DNA from: Mesorhizobium sp. M7A.F.Ca.US.008.03.1.1 | Lineage (GTDB): Bacteria; Pseudomonadota; Alphaproteobacteria; Rhizobiales; Rhizobiaceae | Direction of reading: 5' to 3' | Assembly: GCF_003997495.1 (NCBI RefSeq) | Contig: NZ_RZRU01000011.1 | Span: forward strand, 1 to 64,000 | DNA length: 64,000 bases | Shown here: piece after piece, positions 1-10,262 of the stretch | How the letters are laid out: each line of letters starts with the position of its first letter | Numbering within the stretch: the stretch's first letter is position 1 | Translations under genes and position numbers: made by a program | Notes under the pieces: model-generated | What the model saw: the letters and a program-made list of their open reading frames with translations, nothing else | Databases searched by the model: none | Told to the model about the DNA's origin: nothing

Positions 1-126
1 AAAATAGCCACCGTGATGTCGGTGACGCTGTCGACCGACCATCGCGCTGTCGACGGTGCGCTGGGTGCAGAACTGCTGGTCGCCTTCAAGCGGCTGATCG
101 AAAACCCGATGGGCATGCTGGTCTAG
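1..126 (+). CDS. pdhC: Pyruvate dehydrogenase E2 (dihydrolipoyl acetyltransferase), C-terminal end only
   Basis: The window opens inside this gene in codon phase 1. The last 41 residues remain and end at TAG. They contain the E2 active-site signature DHRAVDGA, in which the histidine and aspartate catalyse acetyl transfer from lipoyl to CoA, and the usual C-terminal tail ending in NPMGMLV. The E3 gene lpdA lies about 1 kb downstream on the same strand, which fits the rhizobial pdhABC-lpdA cluster. A branched-chain or 2-oxoglutarate E2 is possible from this fragment alone, but the neighbouring lpdA and lipA favour pyruvate dehydrogenase. Confidence 0.82.
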   Translation, partial: KIATVMSVTLSTDHRAVDGALGAELLVAFKRLIENPMGMLV

Positions 127-140
127 GAAGGGAGAGGGCG

Positions 141-557
141 GTGCGGAAATTCTTCACCAGCCTTTTCGCCTTCGTCATTTCCGGGCTTGCCGGCGGACTG
201 GCCGCGCAATGGTTGGCCATCGCCACCGGCGCCGAGGAAGAATACATCCTCGTTTTCATGGTCTCGGTGCTGGTGACGTTGATCGTCACCTTCGTCTTCT
301 TCGTGGCGCAATTCATGGCCGATCCGGTGGCGGCTGTGGCCAGGGCCGGCAAGTGGTTGCTGATCATGCTTGTGGTGCTGCTTGCCCTGCTGGTTGCCTT
401 GATCCTCTACGCCGATAGCAGTTCCGCAGTGGTGAAGAAGGATATTCCTATTGTTGCCGGCCTCGGTCTGCCGGGTCTGGTGACGATTGTCATTCACTGG
501 CTGTTCGTGCGCTGGCGGGTGGGACGCGGTTCGATCAAGGCACAGGTGGGCGCATGA
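141..557 (+). CDS. Small four-helix membrane protein, unknown function
   Basis: 138 residues from a GTG start preceded by a GGGAGAGG ribosome site, 14 bases after the E2 stop. Four hydrophobic stretches near residues 5-27, 36-60, 72-93 and 104-124 predict an inner-membrane protein with little soluble mass; the C-terminal tail is basic. It overlaps the next gene by 4 bases (ATGA), so the two are probably co-translated. I do not recognise a named family. Its place between the E2 and E3 genes makes co-transcription with the pyruvate dehydrogenase operon likely, but says nothing firm about function. Confidence 0.72.
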   Translation: MRKFFTSLFAFVISGLAGGLAAQWLAIATGAEEEYILVFMVSVLVTLIVTFVFFVAQFMADPVAAVARAGKWLLIMLVVLLALLVALILYADSSSAVVKKDIPIVAGLGLPGLVTIVIHWLFVRWRVGRGSIKAQVGA

Positions 558-1189
558 AGACGGTTCTTTGCTACGGCGACTCGCTGACCTGGGGCTACAA
601 TGCCGAAGGCGGCCGCCATGCGTGGGAAGACCGCTGGCCGAGCGTGCTGCAGGCTAGCCTCGGTGGCGGCGTGCAAGTGATTGCCGACGGTCTCAATGGC
701 CGCACCACGGCTTTCGACGATCATCTGGCTGGTGCCGATCGCAATGGTGCACGGGTGCTGCCGACGGTCCTGACGACGCATGCGCCGATCGACCTGATCG
801 TCATCATGCTTGGCGCCAACGACATGAAGCCCTGGATCCACGGCAATCCGGTAGCAGCCAAGCAAGGCATCCAGCGTCTGATCAACATCGTGCGCGGCCA
901 CGACTATCCGTTCGACTGGCCGGCGCCGCAGATCCTGATCGTCGCGCCGCCCGCCGTCAGCCGTACCGACGATGCTGAATTCAAGGAAATGTTTGCAGGC
1001 GGCGACGAGGCATCGGCCCGGTTGGCGCCGCTCTATGCCGCTCTCGCCGACGAAGCCGGCTGTGGCTTCTTCGATGCCGGCAGCGTGGCGGCGACCACCC
1101 CTCTCGACGGTGTCCATCTCGATGCCGAAAACACACGAAACATCGGCAAGGCGCTGGCGCCCGTCGTGCGCGTCATGCTCGAATTGTGA
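554..1189 (+). CDS. SGNH/GDSL-type hydrolase (arylesterase-like)
   Basis: 211 residues. The block I motif GDSLTWG at residues 8-14 carries the catalytic serine, the block III motif GAND follows in IMLGANDMK, and block V DGVHLDAEN near residue 190 supplies the Asp-His pair. This is the complete catalytic set of the SGNH esterase/lipase superfamily. There is no signal peptide, so it should be cytoplasmic. Substrate is not predictable; simple acyl or acetyl esters are typical. It overlaps the preceding membrane protein by ATGA and is followed after 16 bases by lpdA. Confidence 0.85.
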   Translation: MKTVLCYGDSLTWGYNAEGGRHAWEDRWPSVLQASLGGGVQVIADGLNGRTTAFDDHLAGADRNGARVLPTVLTTHAPIDLIVIMLGANDMKPWIHGNPVAAKQGIQRLINIVRGHDYPFDWPAPQILIVAPPAVSRTDDAEFKEMFAGGDEASARLAPLYAALADEAGCGFFDAGSVAATTPLDGVHLDAENTRNIGKALAPVVRVMLEL

Positions 1190-1205
1190 ATCAAGGAGAA
1201 AAATC

Positions 1206-2651
1206 GTGGCTGAGAACTACGACGTCATCATCATCGGCTCCGGCCCCGGCGGCTATGTCACGGCGGTGCGTTCCGCCCAGCTTGGCTTCAAGACGGCGAT
1301 CGTCGAGCGCGAACATCTCGGCGGCATCTGCCTCAACTGGGGCTGCATCCCGACCAAGGCGTTGCTGCGCTCGGCCGAGATCATGCACTATTCGGATCAC
1401 CTGAAGGACTATGGGCTGAAGCTGGATGGCAAGGTCAGCGTCGACACGGCTGCCGTGGTCGACCGCTCGCGAAAAGTCTCGTTGCGCCTCAACGGTGGCG
1501 TTGCCTTCCTGATGAAGAAGAACAAGGTCGACGTCATCTGGGGCGAAGCCAAGCTTTCGAAGCCAGGTGAGATCGTCGTGTCGAAGACGGCCAAGAAGCC
1601 GATGGAGCCGCAGCCGCCTGTGCCGAAAGGCGTCAAGGGCGAGGGCACCTACACCGCCAAGCACATCATCCTGGCGACCGGCGCCCGGCCGCGCGCGCTG
1701 CCCGGCATCGAACCGGACGGCAAGCTGATCTGGACCTATTTTGAGGCCATGGTACCGAAGGAGATGCCGAAATCGCTGCTGGTCATGGGATCAGGCGCCA
1801 TCGGCATCGAATTCGCCTCCTTCTACCGCACCATGGGCGCCGACGTGACGGTGGTCGAGTTGTTGCCGGCAGTGATGCCGGTCGAGGATGCTGAAGTCTC
1901 GAAATTCGCGCAAAAGCAGTTCGAGAAGCAAGGCATGAAGATCATCCTCGAAGCCAAGGTGACCAAGGTCGAGAAGGGCACGAACTCGGTCACCGCGCAT
2001 GTCGAGATGAAGGACGGCAAGGTCGAGAAGATCACCGCCGATCGGATGATCTCGGCCGTCGGCGTGCAGGGCAATATCGAGGGCCTCGGGCTTGAGGCGC
2101 TTGGCGTGAAGACGGAGCGTGGCTGTGTCGTCATCGATGGCTACGGCAAGACCAATGTGCCGGGCATCTACGCCATCGGCGATGTTGCCGGCCCGCCGAT
2201 GCTGGCGCACAAGGCGGAGCATGAGGGCGTGGTGTGCATCGAGAAGATTGCTAATTTTCCCGGTGTGCATGCCACCGACAAGCTCAAGATTCCGGGCTGC
2301 ACCTATTGCAATCCGCAGGTCGCCTCGGTTGGCCTGACCGAAGCCAAGGCCAAGGCCGAGGGCAAGGATATCCGGGTCGGGCGCTTCCAGTTCGCCGCCA
2401 ATGGCAAGGCTATTGCGCTCGGCGAGGATCAGGGTTTCATCAAGACCATCTTCGACAAGAAGACCGGTCAATTGCTCGGCGCTCACATGGTCGGCGCCGA
2501 AGTGACCGAACTGATCCAAGGCTTTGTCGTGGCGATGAACCTCGAAACAACCGAGGAAGAGCTGATGCACACTATCTTCCCGCACCCGACGCTGTCGGAG
2601 ATGATGAAGGAAAGCGTGCTCGACGCCTATGGCCGCGCGCTCAACGCGTGA
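1206..2651 (+). CDS. lpdA: Dihydrolipoyl dehydrogenase (E3)
   Basis: 481 residues. E3 reoxidises the lipoyl groups of the pyruvate dehydrogenase complex with FAD and NAD+. Visible motifs are the FAD-binding GSGPGG near residues 11-16, the redox disulfide in GGICLNWGCIPTKA near residues 39-50, a second dinucleotide-binding GSGAIG, and the C-terminal FPHPTLSE with the catalytic His-Glu pair. An extra lysine/proline-rich loop near residues 120-140 lengthens the protein beyond the usual 465. I chose the GTG at 1206 because it follows AAGGAGAA and gives the expected N-terminus MAENYDVIIIG; the frame stays open further upstream inside the SGNH gene. Confidence 0.96.
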   Translation: MAENYDVIIIGSGPGGYVTAVRSAQLGFKTAIVEREHLGGICLNWGCIPTKALLRSAEIMHYSDHLKDYGLKLDGKVSVDTAAVVDRSRKVSLRLNGGVAFLMKKNKVDVIWGEAKLSKPGEIVVSKTAKKPMEPQPPVPKGVKGEGTYTAKHIILATGARPRALPGIEPDGKLIWTYFEAMVPKEMPKSLLVMGSGAIGIEFASFYRTMGADVTVVELLPAVMPVEDAEVSKFAQKQFEKQGMKIILEAKVTKVEKGTNSVTAHVEMKDGKVEKITADRMISAVGVQGNIEGLGLEALGVKTERGCVVIDGYGKTNVPGIYAIGDVAGPPMLAHKAEHEGVVCIEKIANFPGVHATDKLKIPGCTYCNPQVASVGLTEAKAKAEGKDIRVGRFQFAANGKAIALGEDQGFIKTIFDKKTGQLLGAHMVGAEVTELIQGFVVAMNLETTEEELMHTIFPHPTLSEMMKESVLDAYGRALNA

Positions 2652-2675
2652 TAGATTGAAAGCGCTGCTACAGAT

Positions 2676-2701
2676 GGAACCCGGCGGCAAGGTACTTCGT
2701 T
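2676..2701 (+). promoter_or_regulatory. EcfG-type general stress promoter for the glsB-like gene
   Basis: GGAAC at 2676-2680, 17 bases, then CGTT at 2698-2701, a full match to the alphaproteobacterial EcfG consensus. It lies in the lpdA-glsB gap, 39 bases before the ATG and in the same orientation. Confidence 0.75.
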
Positions 2702-2740
2702 TGCGGATGCACTTTCTTCCATCACACAAGGAGACGGCAT

Positions 2741-2998
2741 ATGCACCTGAATGGCGTCGGCTGGATAGCAGCCATCATTATCGGCGGTCTGGCAGGCTGG
2801 TTCGCCGAAATGTTCATGAAGAGCAACACCGGCATCTTCATGAACATTGTTATGGGTATCGTTGGCGCGGTCGTGCTGAACGCCATTCTGCAGGCTCTCA
2901 ATTTCGGCCCGTTCGGCGTCGGCTGGATTGCCTATCTGATCACCGGCTTTATCGGCGCCTGCCTGCTGATCTGGGCCGGACGCCTGGTGCGTCGTTAA
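2741..2998 (+). CDS. GlsB/YeaQ/YmgE family stress-response membrane protein
   Basis: 85 residues, almost entirely three hydrophobic helices with glycine-rich turns (residues 5-24, 29-50 and 56-80), as in the transglycosylase-associated GlsB/YeaQ family. The family sits in the inner membrane and is commonly stress-induced; its biochemical role is not settled. AAGGAGACGGC precedes the ATG. An EcfG-type promoter lies just upstream and a strong stem-loop terminator just downstream, so it is probably a monocistronic general stress gene embedded between housekeeping genes. Confidence 0.9.
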   Translation: MHLNGVGWIAAIIIGGLAGWFAEMFMKSNTGIFMNIVMGIVGAVVLNAILQALNFGPFGVGWIAYLITGFIGACLLIWAGRLVRR

Positions 2999-3021
2999 TA
3001 CCGCTGAAAAACTGCTATGCG

Positions 3022-3059
3022 AAAAAGGCTGTTGCGGCATGCGCCGCCGCGGCCTTTTT
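3022..3059 (+). terminator. Rho-independent terminator-like stem-loop after the glsB-like gene
   Basis: AAAAAGGC at 3022-3029 pairs with GCCTTTTT at 3052-3059, and an inner GCGGC/GCCGC stem (3034-3038 with 3044-3050 region) closes on ATGC. The 3' arm ends in a run of five T. Confidence 0.7.
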
Positions 3060-3136
3060 CTTTGCCTTGAAAAGTCTTAGATGAACTTATGACAGCGAAC
3101 GCCTGACTGGCGGTCGCGAATGAACCAGGTTTCCCG

Positions 3137-4102
3137 ATGGTCACTGTCCTCGATACGATCGCCAACGCCCCGCGCTTGCGGCATCCGGAAAAGGCGCACA
3201 AGCCTGATCAGGACGTGCTGCGCAAGCCCGACTGGATCCGCGTCAAAGCGCCGATGTCGAAGGGCTATGCCGAAACGCGCGAAATCGTGAAGTCGCACAA
3301 GCTGGTGACGGTCTGCGAAGAGGCCGGCTGCCCCAACATCGGCGAGTGCTGGGAAAAGAAGCACGCCACCTTCATGATCATGGGCGAGATTTGCACGCGC
3401 GCCTGCGCGTTCTGCAACGTCGCCACCGGCATTCCGACAGCACTTGATGCCGATGAGCCGGCCCGCGTCGCGCATGCCGTCAAGCAGATGGGCCTGACCC
3501 ATGTCGTCATCACCTCGGTCGACCGCGACGATCTTGCCGACGGCGGTGCGCAGCATTTCGCCGAGGTCATCCGCGCCATCCGAGCGGCAACGCCGTCGAC
3601 GACGATCGAAATCCTGACGCCCGACTTCCTGCGCAAGGAAGGCGCGCTGGAGATCGTCGTGGCGGCCAAACCCGACGTCTTCAACCATAATCTCGAAACC
3701 GTGCCTTCGAACTATCTGTCGGTTCGTCCGGGCGCCCGCTATTTCCATTCGATCCGGCTGTTGCAGCGGGTCAAGGAGCTTGATCCGTCGATCTTCACCA
3801 AGTCCGGCATCATGGTGGGGCTGGGCGAAGAACGGAATGAAATCCTGCAGTTGATGGACGATCTACGGTCGGCCAATGTCGACTTCATGACCATCGGCCA
3901 GTATCTGCAGCCGTCGAAGAAGCACCATCCGGTGATCCGCTTCGTCACGCCGGACGAATTCAAGTCCTTCGAGACTATCGGCCGGACCAAGGGTTTCCTG
4001 CTGGTGGCGTCGAGCCCGCTGACGCGCTCGTCGCATCATGCGGGCGACGATTTCGCCAAGCTGCGCGCGGCACGGGAAGCGATTCTCAACAAGTCAGCTT
4101 AA
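3137..4102 (+). CDS. lipA: Lipoyl synthase
   Basis: 321 residues. A radical SAM enzyme that inserts two sulfurs into octanoyl groups on E2 and other lipoyl proteins. The auxiliary cluster motif C-x4-C-x5-C is seen in [12 protein letters not shown], the radical SAM motif CxxxCxxC in CTRACAFC, and the C-terminal RSSHHAG carries the serine that ligates the auxiliary cluster. Length and order match LipA throughout. The ribosome site is weak; the ATG at 3137 gives the expected N-terminal arm. It fits functionally with the neighbouring lipoate-dependent pyruvate dehydrogenase genes. Confidence 0.97.
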   Translation: MVTVLDTIANAPRLRHPEKAHKPDQDVLRKPDWIRVKAPMSKGYAETREIVKSHKLVTVCEEAGCPNIGECWEKKHATFMIMGEICTRACAFCNVATGIPTALDADEPARVAHAVKQMGLTHVVITSVDRDDLADGGAQHFAEVIRAIRAATPSTTIEILTPDFLRKEGALEIVVAAKPDVFNHNLETVPSNYLSVRPGARYFHSIRLLQRVKELDPSIFTKSGIMVGLGEERNEILQLMDDLRSANVDFMTIGQYLQPSKKHHPVIRFVTPDEFKSFETIGRTKGFLLVASSPLTRSSHHAGDDFAKLRAAREAILNKSA

Positions 4103-4114
4103 TCAGCTGGTTTC

Positions 4115-4573
4115 ATGCCAAAATTCGAAGCCACCCGACGCGTATCCCATACACCCGAGCAGATGTTTGCTTTGGTCGCCGATGTTAAATCCTATCCGCA
4201 ATTCCTGCCGCTTTGCGAAGCGCTGACGGTTCGCTCGCGCAAGGAGCGTGACGGGCGTACCGTTCTCCTTGCCGACATGAGCATCGGCTACAAGGCGATC
4301 CGCGAAACCTTCACGACGCAGGTGCTGCTGAAGCCCGACGAGAACACCATCGACGTGAAATACATCGACGGCCCGTTCAAATATTTGAGCAATGTCTGGC
4401 GTTTCGAACCCGACGGCGCCGGTTGCGCCGTCCGCTTCTTCATCGACTACGAGTTCAAGAGCCGTATTCTGGGCGCGGTCATGGGGACCATGTTCGATCG
4501 CGCCTTCCGCATGTTCGCGGAGGCTTTCGAGAAGCGTGCCGACGTCATCTACGGTGCGGCACCCTCGGCCTGA
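4115..4573 (+). CDS. Coq10/RatA family START-domain protein
   Basis: 152 residues with the polyketide-cyclase/START fold pattern: N-terminal TRRVSHTPEQMFALVADV, a middle YIDGPFKYL strand, and a C-terminal helix ending [17 protein letters not shown]. In mitochondria and alphaproteobacteria this family binds ubiquinone and supports respiration (Coq10); the E. coli relative was described as the toxin RatA. The ubiquinone-related role is the better guess here. It starts 12 bases after lipA, so it is probably co-transcribed, and its 3' end overlaps the convergent cinA gene by 25 bases. Confidence 0.85.
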   Translation: MPKFEATRRVSHTPEQMFALVADVKSYPQFLPLCEALTVRSRKERDGRTVLLADMSIGYKAIRETFTTQVLLKPDENTIDVKYIDGPFKYLSNVWRFEPDGAGCAVRFFIDYEFKSRILGAVMGTMFDRAFRMFAEAFEKRADVIYGAAPSA

Positions 4574-5058
4574 GGCCGGCCAAGCGCACGCAACCCCAGT
4601 TCCAATGCGTGCCGTACGGTTTCCCTGCGGATGAAGTCGCGACCCTTGTCGGCAAACAGCCTGTGTTCGGCTGTCACGGCTTGGCCGTCCAGGCCGACCC
4701 CGAACCAGACCAGGCCGACCGGTTTTTCCGTGGAACCGCCGCCAGGCCCGGCGATGCCGGTGACCGCCAGGGTCAGCCCGGCTCGCGAACGGGCAAGCGC
4801 GCCTGTCGCCATTTCGATCGCAGTCTCGCGCGAAACCGCGCCATGCGCCTCGAGCGTGGCGGTGGAAACACCGAGCATGTCCATCTTGGCTTCATTGGAA
4901 TAGGTGATGAAGCCGCGATCGACCACGGCGGACGAGCCGGCAATGTCGGTCAGCGCGGCGATGATCATGCCGCCGGTGCAGCTTTCCGCCGTTGCCAGCA
5001 TGATGCCGCGCTCTCGGCAGGCTTGCAGCAGGGCATTTGCCAGCTCGTTATTGTTCAT
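4549..5058 (-). CDS. CinA C-terminal domain protein (nicotinamide-nucleotide amidohydrolase, PncC-type)
   Basis: 169 residues consisting only of the CinA C-terminal domain. Signature motifs are ATAESCTGG near residues 22-30, where the serine is catalytic, and VTGIAGPGG near residue 110. The family deamidates nicotinamide mononucleotide to nicotinic acid mononucleotide in the pyridine nucleotide cycle. The N-terminal molybdopterin-like domain of full-length CinA is absent, as is common in this group. Its ATG overlaps the ispDF stop (ATGA), so it is translationally coupled to that gene. Confidence 0.87.
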   Translation of the reverse strand: MNNNELANALLQACRERGIMLATAESCTGGMIIAALTDIAGSSAVVDRGFITYSNEAKMDMLGVSTATLEAHGAVSRETAIEMATGALARSRAGLTLAVTGIAGPGGGSTEKPVGLVWFGVGLDGQAVTAEHRLFADKGRDFIRRETVRHALELGLRALGRPQAEGAAP

Positions 5059-6284
5059 TCCGGCACCTCGCCGGGAAACACCACGCTGGCGGTGGCGATC
5101 GCCGCAATGCCTTCCTCGCGCCCGACAAAGCCAAGCTTTTCGTTGGTTGTCGCCTTGATCGAGATGCGGTCCGCGGAAATTGCCAGCATCTGCGACAGGG
5201 CTGCCGTCATCGCCTCGCGATGCGGGCCGACGCGCGGCGCTTCGCAGATCAGCGTGATGTCGGCATTGGCGATGCGGCCGCCGCGCTCGCGCACCAGCCC
5301 TGCCGCATGCTCGACGAAGATCCGCGACGCGGCGCCTTTCCATTGCGGGTCGGACGGCGGAAAATGCGTGCCGATGTCGCCGGCGCCGCAAGTCGCCAGC
5401 AGCGCATCGGTCAAGGCGTGCAGACCGACATCGGCGTCTGAATGGCCCGACAGTTTCTTGTCGTACGCAATGGCGACGCCACACAGGGTGACATGGTCGC
5501 CGGGCTCGAAGGCGTGGACGTCGTAGCCATTGCCGGTACGGATGTCGGGAAAGCGCACGCGTTCGCCGGAAAGCCGCTGGTCCGCCATCGCAATATCCCG
5601 TGCCCAGGTGAGTTTGACATTGTTGGGCGAGCCCGGAACGATCTTGACCGGAATATGCGCCCATTCGGCGATCGCGGCGTCATCGGTAAAATCCATTTTT
5701 CCCAGATGATGGGCTTTCTCGTGCGCGGCAAGGATGGGCCAGAACGGAAAGCCCTGTGGCGTTTGCGCCGCGTGAAGCCCGCTGCGCGAAACGGTTTCGC
5801 CAACCACGCCAGAGGCCGCTTCGCGCTTCAGCGTGTCGGCGACGGGCAAAGCGGGCAACGCGCCCTCGCGCTCGCCGATGGCGGCGATGGTACGATCTAT
5901 CAGGTCCGCATCGACAAACGGGCGGACGGCATCATGGATCAGAACCTGCCCCGGCGCGTGGCCTCTAAGGGCAAGCAGGCCGAGCCGGACAGATTCCTGC
6001 CTGGTTGCCCCACCGATAACGGCGGTGACACGCTCGGCGTTGGCGCCCGCCGCCTGCCGGAACAGTTCATGGTCGTCGGCATGAATGGCGACGACGATCT
6101 CGCTGGTCCGCGGGTGGGCCAGAAAAATGTCCAGCGTGTGTGCGATGACGGCAAAGCCGCCAATGTGTTGATATTGCTTCGGTCCGTTGGCCTGTCCGGC
6201 GCGTGCGCCACGGCCGGCCGCAACGATCACCACCGCGACCTTGCCATCCTCACCCGAAACGTGATTTTCACTTGCGTCAGTCAT
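5055..6284 (-). CDS. ispDF: Bifunctional MEP-pathway enzyme IspD-IspF
   Basis: 409 residues. The N-terminal half (about 1-235) is the cytidylyltransferase IspD with [11 protein letters not shown], which converts methylerythritol phosphate to its CDP derivative. The C-terminal half (about 245-405) is the cyclodiphosphate synthase IspF with the metal-binding GYDVHAF and [16 protein letters not shown]. Fusion of these non-consecutive enzymes is a regular feature of alphaproteobacteria. The first residues before VAVVIVAAG are a short polar leader. Transcribed away from dusB, with cinA coupled downstream. Confidence 0.96.
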   Translation of the reverse strand: MTDASENHVSGEDGKVAVVIVAAGRGARAGQANGPKQYQHIGGFAVIAHTLDIFLAHPRTSEIVVAIHADDHELFRQAAGANAERVTAVIGGATRQESVRLGLLALRGHAPGQVLIHDAVRPFVDADLIDRTIAAIGEREGALPALPVADTLKREAASGVVGETVSRSGLHAAQTPQGFPFWPILAAHEKAHHLGKMDFTDDAAIAEWAHIPVKIVPGSPNNVKLTWARDIAMADQRLSGERVRFPDIRTGNGYDVHAFEPGDHVTLCGVAIAYDKKLSGHSDADVGLHALTDALLATCGAGDIGTHFPPSDPQWKGAASRIFVEHAAGLVRERGGRIANADITLICEAPRVGPHREAMTAALSQMLAISADRISIKATTNEKLGFVGREEGIAAIATASVVFPGEVPE

Positions 6285-6297
6285 GCCCGTTTGGTCC

Positions 6298-6348
6298 TAG
6301 CGCACGATCCCGAAAAGTGTAATCGGTTTTCGGAAAGATCGTGCGCTA
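6298..6348. repeat. Dispersed intergenic palindrome (GAAAA...TTTTC type)
   Basis: Perfect 12-base outer arms TAGCGCACGATC (6298-6309) and GATCGTGCGCTA (6337-6348), plus inner CCGAAAA (6310-6316) and TTTTCGG (6327-6333). I recognise the style from repeated intergenic elements of Hyphomicrobiales genomes. A related copy lies at 17500. Confidence 0.7.
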
Positions 6349-6359
6349 ACTATGAAATT

Positions 6360-6402
6360 CCAAAGCATCCTTTGCGCGTCCGGGGGACGCGCGGCGCTTT
6401 GG
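6360..6402. repeat. Second nested intergenic inverted repeat
   Basis: Outer CCAAAGC (6360-6366) pairs with GCTTTGG (6396-6402) and inner GCGCGTCC (6374-6381) with GGACGCGC (6385-6392). It resembles the GCGCGTCC...GGACGCGC module often found beside the previous palindrome type, so the two may form one mosaic element in the ispDF-dusB gap. Confidence 0.6.
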
Positions 6403-6527
6403 GCGGGGCCAAAGCCGAAGGCCAGCATTTTCCCAATTGCGCCTCAATGTGGCGTCATTCCGCGTTGCACATCGCGGCCGATATGGCTAGAGAATGTGCA
6501 GCGAATGAAGATGCTTGGTTTTTGTGC

Positions 6528-7556
6528 ATGGTTAACTTGACCAAATTGGCCTCGCCGCTCGATGTCGGCGGTGTGAGACTCCGCAATCGCGTGTTCCTCG
6601 CACCGATGTCGGGAATTACGGACGAGCCGTTCCGGCAGCGTGCCCACGCGCATGGAGCGGGCCTGGTCGTGTCCGAAATGGTTGCCAGCGGCGAACTCGC
6701 CAAGGGCAGGGCCGGTTTCAACCTGCGCATACGCCACTCCGGCCTGCCCGTCCATATGGTTCAGCTTGCAGGCCGTGAGACGCTGCACATGGCCGAAGGT
6801 GCCAGAATCGCAGCCGGTGAGGGGGCCGACATTATCGACATCAACATGGGCTGCCCGGCCAAAAAGGTCACAGGCGGTTATGCCGGTTCGGCATTGATGC
6901 TGGATCTCGACCACGCACTGTCGCTGATCGACGCCGTTGTCGGCGCGGTCGAGGTGCCGGTGACGGTCAAGATGCGGCTTGGCTGGGACGAAGGCGCGCT
7001 CAACGCGCCGATGCTGGCGCGCCGCGCCGAGCAGGCCGGCGTCAGCATGGTGACGGTGCACGGCCGAACGCGCTGCCAGTTCTATCAGGGCAAAGCCGAC
7101 TGGCGCGCCATTGCCCGCGTCAAGGAAGCCGTGTCCATCCCGGTCGTCGCCAATGGTGACGTCTCTTCGCCGACGGAAGCGGCCGACATTCTCCATCAAT
7201 CGGGTGCCGACGCCGTGATGATCGGCCGTGCCCATTATGGCGCGCCCTGGATCGCAGGCGGCATTGCGGCCTCAGCAACAGGCAAGGCGACGCCAAATAT
7301 TCCACAGAACCCGACGGCGTTCGCCGATTACATCGTGGCCCACTACGAGGACATGCTGGTGCTCTACGGCGCCGAAAGCGGCCTGCGCCAGGCGCGCAAG
7401 CATCTCGGCTGGTATCTTGATCGGCATGCCGGCGGCGTCGCCGACGACAGCCGAAAGGTTATACTGACCGCATTCGAGCCCGCGCGCGTCATCGCCTTGC
7501 TGCGCGATGTGTTTTCGCGCGATCCGCAACCCTTGAACCTGCGGAGCGCCGCATGA
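6528..7556 (+). CDS. dusB: tRNA dihydrouridine synthase
   Basis: 342 residues. An FMN enzyme that reduces uridines in the tRNA D-loop. Motifs include [13 protein letters not shown] at the start of the TIM barrel, the catalytic cysteine in [19 protein letters not shown], and the phosphate-binding VVANGDV and [14 protein letters not shown] place the start at the ATG 6528, giving [15 protein letters not shown]; the frame is open upstream through the ispDF region, but that part is antisense to ispDF. dusB overlaps ntrB by ATGA, the nifR3-ntrBC arrangement long known in rhizobia. Confidence 0.93.
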   Translation: MVNLTKLASPLDVGGVRLRNRVFLAPMSGITDEPFRQRAHAHGAGLVVSEMVASGELAKGRAGFNLRIRHSGLPVHMVQLAGRETLHMAEGARIAAGEGADIIDINMGCPAKKVTGGYAGSALMLDLDHALSLIDAVVGAVEVPVTVKMRLGWDEGALNAPMLARRAEQAGVSMVTVHGRTRCQFYQGKADWRAIARVKEAVSIPVVANGDVSSPTEAADILHQSGADAVMIGRAHYGAPWIAGGIAASATGKATPNIPQNPTAFADYIVAHYEDMLVLYGAESGLRQARKHLGWYLDRHAGGVADDSRKVILTAFEPARVIALLRDVFSRDPQPLNLRSAA

Positions 7557-8691
7557 ACGCCACCGCCGGCCAAGGCGCTGAAATGGCGGATGCCGCCCAG
7601 ATCGTGCTCAACACCATCCGCCGCCCGGTGATCATGATCAGCGAGCAGGGGTTCATCACCTTCGCCAACGCCGATGCGGAGGACTTCTTTCGTTCGAGCG
7701 CGACCATGCTCGCCCGCAACACGCTGTCAAAACTCATTCCCTTCGGCAGTCCGCTGCTGACGCTGGTGGACCAGGTGCGCGAGCGCCGAGCCCCGGTCAA
7801 CGAGTATCGGGTCGACGTGTCGTCGCCGCGCCTCGGCATCGAGAAGGTCGTCGATCTCTATGTCGCGCCGGTACCGGAATTTCCGGGCTCGGTGGTGGTG
7901 ATGTTCCAGGAACGGTCGATGGCCGACAAGATCGACCGGCAGATGACGCATCGCGGCGCAGCTCGCTCGGTCACCGGCCTGGCGGCGATGCTTGCCCATG
8001 AGATCAAAAACCCGCTCTCCGGCATCCGCGGTGCTGCCCAGTTGCTCGAACTATCTGCTTCCGACGAGGACCGCGCACTGACGCGGCTGATCACCGACGA
8101 GACGGACCGCATCGTATCGCTGGTCGATCGCATGGAGGTGTTTTCCGACGAGCGGCCGATCGATCGCTATCCCGTCAACATCCATGTCGTGCTCGACCAT
8201 GTGAAGGCCATTGCCAAGAACGGTTTTGCCAAGCGAATCAAGATAATGGAGGATTATGATCCTTCATTGCCTCCAGTGTTTGCCAACCGCGATCAGTTGA
8301 TTCAGGTGTTCCTCAACCTGGTCAAGAACGCCGCCGAGGCGATCGGCAGCGACCCGCAGGGCGAGATTGTGCTGTCGACCGCCTTCCGGCCCGGCATTCG
8401 CGTTTCCGTCCCCGGCACACAGGATCGCGTATCGCTGCCGCTGGAGTTCTGCGTGCGCGACAATGGCTCCGGCGTCTCGGAAGATATTTTGCCGATCCTG
8501 TTCGACCCGTTCATCACCACCAAGCCGAACGGCTCAGGGTTGGGTCTTGCGCTGGTCGCCAAGATCGTCGGCGAGCATGGCGGCATCATCGAATGCGAAT
8601 CGACGCCGCGCGGGACCACATTCCGCATCCTGATGCCGGCCTGGAAAGAAGCACCACACGGCGCCGATGATGAAGGCGAAGGAGAACGTAA

Positions 8692-8695
<4 letters not shown>
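7553..8695 (+). CDS. ntrB: Nitrogen regulation sensor kinase NtrB
   Basis: 380 residues. PAS domain about 20-125, dimerisation/phosphoacceptor helix with [13 protein letters not shown] near residue 147, and ATPase domain with the N box LVKNAAEAI, the G1 box DNGSGV and the G2 box GSGLGLAL. No membrane segment, so it is a cytoplasmic kinase controlled by PII protein. It phosphorylates or dephosphorylates NtrC according to nitrogen status. Its start overlaps dusB and its stop overlaps ntrC, each by 4 bases, so the three are translationally coupled. Confidence 0.96.
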
Positions 8696-10152
<1,457 letters not shown>

Positions 10153-10262
10153 GCTTTGATCTGAGCCGCGCTCTTTTCAGGGGATCGGCTCGCGAAAGAT
10201 TTCCGTCTCGGTCACACTTGTTGCATAATCGCCACAATGCGTTGCATACATCCGACGCAATA

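Noticed and set aside
5442..6527. Upstream extension of the dusB frame
   Set aside because: The in-frame part before 6528 is antisense to ispDF and has no similarity to DusB N-termini.
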